This document shows positions 59,185 to 64,000 of a DNA stretch of 64,000 nucleotides, in pieces; position 1 is the stretch's first letter; every line of letters begins with the position of its first letter. The notes under the pieces are model-generated. The model was not told the origin of the DNA, made no database searches, and was given only the letters and a program-made list of their open reading frames with translations. This stretch comes from Streptomyces violens. Its GTDB lineage: Bacteria; Actinomycetota; Actinomycetes; Streptomycetales; Streptomycetaceae. The position numbers were made by a program, and so were the translations under genes. Location of the stretch: assembly GCF_000717745.1 (NCBI RefSeq), contig NZ_JOBH01000003.1, positions 405,624 to 469,623 of the forward strand. Reading direction: 5' to 3'.

Positions 59185-61341
59185 TCACCGGACGGGCGGT
59201 GAGGAGCTAGCGGATTGGGGCGGCGGGTCGGGTGGTCGGGCCAGGGCGTAGACGATTCCCTCGTCCAGAGAGGGGAAATCCAAGCCCTCCTGGTACGCCG
59301 CCTCGAACGCCTGGTCGCCGATGGCGGCCTTGGCCTGGCGTTCGCACGCCGCGCGGGCCGCGAGCAGCGGTGGGCTGTTCCCCATCTGCGGCCGCCCGAA
59401 GCTCTGCCACACCTGGTCGGCGAAGCCGAGCAGCCGGGCGGCGCGCCCGCCTCGGCCCCCGGCTGCTGCCGCCTTGGCCAGCAGGTCGAGGGCCTCCGCC
59501 AGCCCGGCGGTGTCGTGCAGGAGCCACTTGGCCTCGACGGCGGCGCGTCCGTGCGCGACGGCCGAGGCAACCTCGCCGCGGCCCAGGTCCGCGCGTCCGT
59601 GCAGATAGTCGGCGTAGCCGCGGATCCATAGCTCACCGTGCGGGGTCCACCGGGTCCGCACCTCGTCGGCCACCGCGGCGGCCCGGTCGAACTCGCCCCG
59701 CGCGAGGTGGGCCCACGCCACCCCGGTGAGGGAGGAGAGGGTGAGCGATGTCGCGCTGTCCTGCTCGGCCGCCCGTCGTGCCTCGTCGAACGCCGTCAGG
59801 GCACCTGCGAGGTCACCGCGGAGGGCCATCACGTTCCCGGCGAGGAGGAGCGCGGCGGCGCGGGTCGCGGCATCACCACGCTGTTGGGCCGCGGCGGCAC
59901 AGGCGGCGCTCAGCCGCTCGGTGGCGGCACGGTCCCCCTGGATCGTGGCGATCACGCCGCAGCCCCACAGGGCCCGGATATGCTCCGGGCTCGCCTCGGG
60001 GCTCAGGGCCAGGGCAGCCTCCAGGTAGTGCCGGCCCTCCCGCAGGTATCCACAGGCGTTCCAGAAGAACCACAGCGCGCCGGCCATCCGCAGCGCACTG
60101 CGGTCGGGTTCGCCCAGGCAGAAGTCCAGTGCCGTACGCAGGTTGGCGTGCTCACGTAACAGGCGGTGGCGCCACTGCACTTGATGCGGCCCGAGCCATT
60201 CCCGGGCGCCTTGCTCGGCCAGGCGGAGGTAGTAGTCCCGGTGTTGCCGGATGGGATCCACCTCGCCGAGCCGGTCCAGCCACTCCTTGCCGTACTCCCG
60301 GACCGTGTCCAGCAGCCGGTACCGGGGGCGCTCCGCATCCTCTTCCTCCCGTGCTTCCCGGAGCACGATGGACTTGTCCACCAGCCCGGCCAGCAGCCCG
60401 CGGACCTCCTCGGCGGGAATCGGGCCGCTGGAGCAGACGAACTCCGCCGCCTGCCGGTCGAAGCCGCCGGGGAACACCGACAGGCGGGCCCACAGCAGCC
60501 GCTCCCGGGGCGCGCACAGCTCATGGCTCCAGCCGATGGCGGTACGCAGCATCCGATGGCGCGGCAGTCCGGTGCCGTTATCCCCACCGGTCTCCCCGTC
60601 GCCGACCAGCACCTCGAAGCGTTCATGCAACCGGTCCGCCAGGTCCTGCACGGACATCTGCTTCAGCCGCGCGCCGGCCAGCTCCAGGGCCAGTGGAAGG
60701 CCGTCGAGGCGTCGGCACACCTCCGCCGCGGCCGCCGCCTCCGCCCCCGTGAAACGGAGCCCGGGGACGGCGGCCGTGGCCCGCTGGGTGAAGAGCGTCA
60801 GCGCCTCGCACTCTTCCGCACCAGCCGCCGGCCGGTTGCCGGGAACGGCCAATGGGCCCAGTTCCAGCAGCCGTTCCCCGCGCACCCGGAGGGGCTGGCG
60901 CGAGGTGCACAGCACGGTCAGCCCCGGGGCGACGGTGAGCAGATTAGCAACGAGATCCACACAGCCGTCCACCAGATGCTCGCAGGTGTCCAGGACAAGC
61001 AGCAGCTCCTTGTCCTGGATCCATTCGGCGAGGACCTCCGGCATCGGCCGCACCGTCTGATCCACCAGACGCAGGGCCTCCGCAATCGCCAAGGCCAGCG
61101 GCTCGGCACTGCACAGGGGAGACAGCTCCACCAGCCACACCCCGTCCAGATACCGGGCCCGCACCACATCGGCGGCCCGCAGCGCAAGCCGCGTCTTACC
61201 GACCCCGCCGACCCCGGTCAGCGTCACAAGGCGAGAGTGGACCAAGGCGTCTCGCAACGCGGTGAGCTCTCTTCTGCGACCGATGAAACGCGTGGTCTCG
61301 ACAGGGAGATTGCCCTTTTTGTGACCTCTCGTCCCGGCCAT
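59185..61341 (-). CDS. AfsR/LuxR-like NB-ARC ATPase with TPR-like repeats, no HTH
   Basis: A 718-residue protein. After a short start it has FIGRRRELTALRDALVHSRL, Walker A LTGVGGVGKTRLAL, Walker B ELLLVLDTCEHL and LDGLPLALELAG, the pattern of STAND regulators. Residues about 420-690 are TPR-like helices (LRMAGALWFFWNACGYLREG, HYLEAALALSPEASPEHIRA, AAALLLAGNVMALRGDLAGA). Close relatives usually end in a LuxR HTH; here the protein stops at a Pro/Ser-rich tail (PPDPPPQSASSSPPVR) with no DNA-binding domain, and no BTAD or OmpR domain precedes it. It may be a truncated regulator or a signalling partner. Confidence 0.82.
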   Translation of the reverse strand: MAGTRGHKKGNLPVETTRFIGRRRELTALRDALVHSRLVTLTGVGGVGKTRLALRAADVVRARYLDGVWLVELSPLCSAEPLALAIAEALRLVDQTVRPMPEVLAEWIQDKELLLVLDTCEHLVDGCVDLVANLLTVAPGLTVLCTSRQPLRVRGERLLELGPLAVPGNRPAAGAEECEALTLFTQRATAAVPGLRFTGAEAAAAAEVCRRLDGLPLALELAGARLKQMSVQDLADRLHERFEVLVGDGETGGDNGTGLPRHRMLRTAIGWSHELCAPRERLLWARLSVFPGGFDRQAAEFVCSSGPIPAEEVRGLLAGLVDKSIVLREAREEEDAERPRYRLLDTVREYGKEWLDRLGEVDPIRQHRDYYLRLAEQGAREWLGPHQVQWRHRLLREHANLRTALDFCLGEPDRSALRMAGALWFFWNACGYLREGRHYLEAALALSPEASPEHIRALWGCGVIATIQGDRAATERLSAACAAAAQQRGDAATRAAALLLAGNVMALRGDLAGALTAFDEARRAAEQDSATSLTLSSLTGVAWAHLARGEFDRAAAVADEVRTRWTPHGELWIRGYADYLHGRADLGRGEVASAVAHGRAAVEAKWLLHDTAGLAEALDLLAKAAAAGGRGGRAARLLGFADQVWQSFGRPQMGNSPPLLAARAACERQAKAAIGDQAFEAAYQEGLDFPSLDEGIVYALARPPDPPPQSASSSPPVR

Positions 61342-61691
61342 GTCTCTCCCGGCGGCCTCTTCGACGCTCCCCTGCCTCCGCAGCGCCAGTCTGGCGAGCC
61401 GGCCCCCTCGCCTGAAGCCGCACCCCCGAGTCGGTCACCATCGGACACAGATGAGGTGTGAAGCGTCCTTTCCGTGCATCTCTACTAATCAACTCGGCCA
61501 TATATCAGCCCCCTTCGGGCCTTAGGCGCGTCAGCGGGCGGGTGATGCAGCATCATGCCCTCGCTTCGACATGTCCTCCGTACCTTCGGGGGGCGCCCGA
61601 CGGCTCCAAGGCTCAGGGGTCTGCGCCGGAAGCCTGCCGAAAGCGGAGGATCGCAAACAGGTACTCAGGGCCGGGCAGCGGTGGGTCTCGG
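61342..61691. other. Intergenic, no gene seen
   Basis: About 350 bases between the divergent-facing leftward genes. No supported ORF; likely promoter for the NB-ARC gene and 3' region of the HxlR gene. Confidence 0.4.
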
Positions 61692-62042
61692 TTACCGATC
61701 TTCGGTGGGGAACGCGCCAGTGCGGGGAAGGTCTTGTTCGGCCCAGGCGCCCATGGTGGCCAGCACGACCTCGAGTCGTGCGCCCGCCGGGGTGAGTTCG
61801 TACTCCACGCGGGGCGGGATCTCCGGATGCGCCGTGCGGGTGACCAGTCCTAGGAGTACGAATCGTTGCAGCCGTGAGGACAGGGTCTTGGGGCTGATCC
61901 CCGGGAGTCCGGCGCGCAGCTCGGTGAAGCGTTTCGGGCCGGTCAGCAGCTCCCGCACGATCAGCGTCGCCCAGGGACCGTCCAGCACGGTCAGGAACCG
62001 GGCGATCGGACATTCCGGCAAAGGATGATCCAGCTCACTCAT
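61692..62042 (-). CDS. HxlR-family transcriptional regulator
   Basis: A 116-residue winged-helix protein with the HxlR pattern: CPIARFLTVLDGPWATLIVR, ELLTGPKRFTELRAGLPGIS, PKTLSSRLQRFVLLGLVTRT and VEYELTPAGARLEVVLATMG. The N-terminal Cys may be redox-sensitive, as in HypR/QorR relatives. Divergent from the SnoaL-like gene at 62107, which it probably controls. Confidence 0.88.
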   Translation of the reverse strand: MSELDHPLPECPIARFLTVLDGPWATLIVRELLTGPKRFTELRAGLPGISPKTLSSRLQRFVLLGLVTRTAHPEIPPRVEYELTPAGARLEVVLATMGAWAEQDLPRTGAFPTEDR

Positions 62043-62106
62043 GCTCTTCCCATTAGTTCATTTGAGGGAAGCCGGAGCAGCCCGCACCCACACCATGGAG
62101 GACCTC

Positions 62107-62571
62107 ATGGCCGCGATCAGTACGGCCAACACCGCGAGCGAGATGGTGCGCTCGGCCACGACCACCGCGTTGCGGGTCGCCGTGCGGAACCTTGAGCTCT
62201 ACGACACCGGCAACGTCGCCGGGGCGGACGAGGTGTTCGCCCCCGACGTGATCGACCACAACCCCGCTGGCGCCGCCTCGGGCATCGACAGCATGCGAGC
62301 GTCGATCGCCGCGGTCCGCGACGGATTCACCAACACGCAGCACCGGATCCTGTTCCAGCAGGAGCTTCCCGGCGGCTGGGTGGTCCTCCACTGGCGGATG
62401 ACCGGGACGCACACCGGAGACGCCTTCGGGTTCGCCGCCAGCGGCAACCCGGTCGACATCACCGGCACCGACATCGTCCGCGTTGTCGACGGCAAGATCA
62501 CCGAGACCTGCCACGTCGAAGAGCTGCTCAAGCTCACCCAACAGATCAGCACCGGCACGCAGTCGGCCTGA
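62107..62571 (+). CDS. SnoaL-like ester cyclase / NTF2-fold protein
   Basis: A 154-residue protein starting at an ATG with GGAGGACCTC directly upstream. It shows the SnoaL polyketide-cyclase-like NTF2 fold: VAVRNLELYDTGNVAGADEV, FAPDVIDHNPAGAASGIDSM, VVLHWRMTGTHTGDAFGFAA and DIVRVVDGKITETCHVEELL. The His/Asp pair in VIDHNP fits the family's active-site region. Substrate unknown. Control by a divergent HxlR regulator suggests a stress-response rather than biosynthetic role. Confidence 0.82.
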   Translation: MAAISTANTASEMVRSATTTALRVAVRNLELYDTGNVAGADEVFAPDVIDHNPAGAASGIDSMRASIAAVRDGFTNTQHRILFQQELPGGWVVLHWRMTGTHTGDAFGFAASGNPVDITGTDIVRVVDGKITETCHVEELLKLTQQISTGTQSA

Positions 62572-62884
62572 AGACCGAGACCTTCTCGGACCACGCCTGC
62601 CCCCTGAGCCCTGACCGGCAACCGCCGCCTTGGACGCGGCGTTTCCGGGGCCAGTCCGGGAAGGACCGCTGAACGTGACACTTACCGGGCACGACATGAT
62701 CTGACGCTCGGCGGCGAGGTTCAGAAACAAGCACTCAGGCTGCAGGGGCTGACGAGTCGGCGGATCGGGGAGGCGAGGATAGAGGCAGGTTTGGTCCCGA
62801 CACCTCCCGTCTCCTCCCAAGCCCGCCTGACCCGCTGCCCTTTGCCCGCTGGCCGAACCGGTCGCCGCGCGGTACATCCGAGAC
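62572..62884. other. Intergenic before an IS5-type transposase
   Basis: About 310 bases without a gene. The right part presumably contains the IS left end, but I could not match it to the right end by eye. Confidence 0.4.
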
Positions 62885-63724
62885 ATGACCCCGCACGACG
62901 GGTACCCCAGCGACCTGTCCGACGACCGCTGGGCGCTGATCGAACCCGTGCTCACCGCCTGGCGGGCCCGGCGCCGCCGGGACGCCCCGGACTTCGGCCG
63001 CCCGCCCGAGCACGACCTGCGGCGCCTCATGGACGCGATCCTGTACGTCGACCGCACCGGCATCCCTTGGCGCTACCTGCCGCACGACTTCCCGCCCTGG
63101 CAGACGGTCTACGGGTACTTCGCCAAGTGGCAGCACGACGGCGTCTTCGCGCAGCTCACCGGCCTGCTGCGGCGTCTGGTCCGCGAGGCCGAGGGCCGCA
63201 GCAGCGAGCCGTCCGCCTGCGTGCTCGACTCCCAGACCATCAAGACCTCCGCCAACGTCCCCCTGGCCGGCCAGGGCACCGACGCCGGCAAACGCATCGT
63301 CGGCCGCAAGCGCCACCTGGGCTGCGACACTCTCGGCCTGCTGCTGATCGTGGCCGTCACCGCCGCCAGCGTCTCCGACACCGCGGCCGGGGTGACCTTG
63401 CTGTCGCGGATCGCCTCCGCCCATCCCGGCATCAGGAAGGCCTGGGTGGACGCCGGCTACCGCACCAGAACCATCGACCACGGCGCCCGCCTCGGCATCG
63501 ATGTCCAACCGGTGTCGCGGCCACCGGGCAGCCGCGGCTTCACGGTCATCCCGCGCCGTTGGACCATCGAGCGCAGCATCGGCTGGCTCATGCACCACCG
63601 CAGACTCGCCCGCGACTACGAAAGCCACCCGCACCGCTCCGAAGCCATGATCCAGCTCGCGATGATCGCCCTCATGGCCCGCCGCCTCACCGGCGAAACC
63701 ACTCCGAACTGGCGCGACATCTAA
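62885..63724 (+). CDS. Intact IS5-family transposase
   Basis: A 279-residue transposase: MTPHDGYPSDLSDDRWALIE, MDAILYVDRTGIPWRYLPHD (N-terminal domain), then the DDE residues in ACVLDSQTIKTSANVP, VDAGYRTRTIDHGARLGIDV and FTVIPRRWTIERSIGWLMHH. The length and both ends are complete. It is the only clearly intact member of this subgroup in the window. Confidence 0.9.
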   Translation: MTPHDGYPSDLSDDRWALIEPVLTAWRARRRRDAPDFGRPPEHDLRRLMDAILYVDRTGIPWRYLPHDFPPWQTVYGYFAKWQHDGVFAQLTGLLRRLVREAEGRSSEPSACVLDSQTIKTSANVPLAGQGTDAGKRIVGRKRHLGCDTLGLLLIVAVTAASVSDTAAGVTLLSRIASAHPGIRKAWVDAGYRTRTIDHGARLGIDVQPVSRPPGSRGFTVIPRRWTIERSIGWLMHHRRLARDYESHPHRSEAMIQLAMIALMARRLTGETTPNWRDI

Positions 63725-63777
63725 CCCGACGGAACCAGACACCCACCGCCGGACCAAACACTCAGTTAGGGGTCCTT

Positions 63778-64000
63778 TCAGAAAGCTGGGAGCTTGCGGG
63801 CGAGGATCATGCAGTGAGCAAGTTGGAGGAAGGCGTTGTGCATGTCATCGCGTGCCTCCCAGCAGACTCGCGGCGGAATGCCGCCGCCGTCGGTCAGCAC
63901 GTGGTGCTTGGAGCCCGGCCGTCCCCGGTCAACCGGGCTCGGGCCGACTTTTGGGCGGCTTCGCCCCCGCTTGGCCTGCACGTGCGAGGCATCGACGGTG
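63778..64000 (-). pseudogene. Internally deleted IS5-type transposase at the window edge
   Basis: Leftward from the edge the frame gives SRPKVGPSPVDRGRPGSKHH, VLTDGGGIP, the second DDE block, which runs straight into VCWEARDDMHNAFLQLAHCM and ends ILARKLPAF. The 100 or so residues normally between these blocks are missing, so the catalytic site is incomplete. The 5' part lies outside the window. Confidence 0.75.

Noticed and set aside
1..64000. CRISPR array or restriction/abortive-infection cluster
   Set aside because: No regularly spaced short repeats, cas genes, methylase or restriction motifs were seen. The only nuclease signals are the secreted NucA/NucB-like protein and an HNH remnant.

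Overview
The window looks like an accessory region of a Streptomyces-type actinomycete, either a linear plasmid or a chromosomal arm. Codon use is very GC-rich. There is a WhiB protein, DUF317/DUF2637/DUF4913 plasmid-type proteins, GAF-ANTAR regulators, TTA (bldA-type) codons and many start/stop overlaps. No rRNA or tRNA gene, integrase or CRISPR array was seen. Gene names below come from reading motifs by eye; no database search was run.

Layout: (1) 0-3.5 kb: a leftward set of small regulatory or hypothetical genes divergent from a rightward five-gene chain. Every junction in that chain is a 4-nt stop/start overlap; it carries two TTA codons at its head and an ECF-like sigma factor. (2) 3.7-9.2 kb: a ricin-type beta-trefoil protein paired with a large helical, membrane-segment protein, surrounded by remnants (HNH nuclease, PP2C phosphatase, IS21 istA, another transposase) and a pyridoxamine-oxidase-like flavoenzyme. 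(3) 9.7-14.5 kb: an ImmA/IrrE-type metallopeptidase, a membrane protein and an amidohydrolase in one operon, then an ankyrin protein and a two-domain HTH regulator. (4) 15-34.5 kb: the core of a mobilisable or conjugative element. It has a replication initiator-like gene with iteron-like repeats inside it, a DnaC-like ATPase, WhiB, a DUF2637 membrane protein, a MobC-like protein with an oriT-like inverted repeat inside its gene, and a MOB-type relaxase. On the left-going strand are plasmid-type proteins (DUF317, DUF4913), a tandem DnaB-N protein and a VirD4/TraD-like coupling ATPase. Cargo in this block is an SMI1/KNR4 protein and a secreted NucA/NucB-like nuclease. No VirB4-type ATPase is visible, so transfer would need help from elsewhere.

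(5) 34.9-43.4 kb: a scrapyard of IS5-type fragments, one intact GAF-ANTAR gene, a second GAF-ANTAR gene with a frameshift, a third decayed copy, a MerR regulator, an intact IS5-type transposase, and an ArsR/FAD-monooxygenase pair with two palindromic operators. (6) 43.4-57.7 kb: carbohydrate catabolism. A sugar porter and a TIM-barrel isomerase are divergent from a LacI regulator. Then come decayed enoyl-CoA hydratase, TetR and SDR fragments, and a six-gene leftward operon (LacI, 2-hydroxyacid dehydrogenase, ManD-type dehydratase, mannitol/fructuronate dehydrogenase, zinc alcohol dehydrogenase, MHS transporter) that fits uptake and conversion of a hexonate or hexuronate. (7) 57.7-64 kb: a LacI gene cut by a transposase fragment, hypothetical genes, an AfsR-like NB-ARC/TPR protein lacking its HTH, an HxlR/SnoaL-like divergent pair, an intact IS5 transposase and an internally deleted one at the right edge.

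The genes work as separate modules stitched together by transposases. The most coherent are the mobile-element core, the sigma-factor chain and the sugar-acid operon. The least explained are the beta-trefoil/membrane protein pair and the two small TTA-bearing ORFs in front of the sigma factor.
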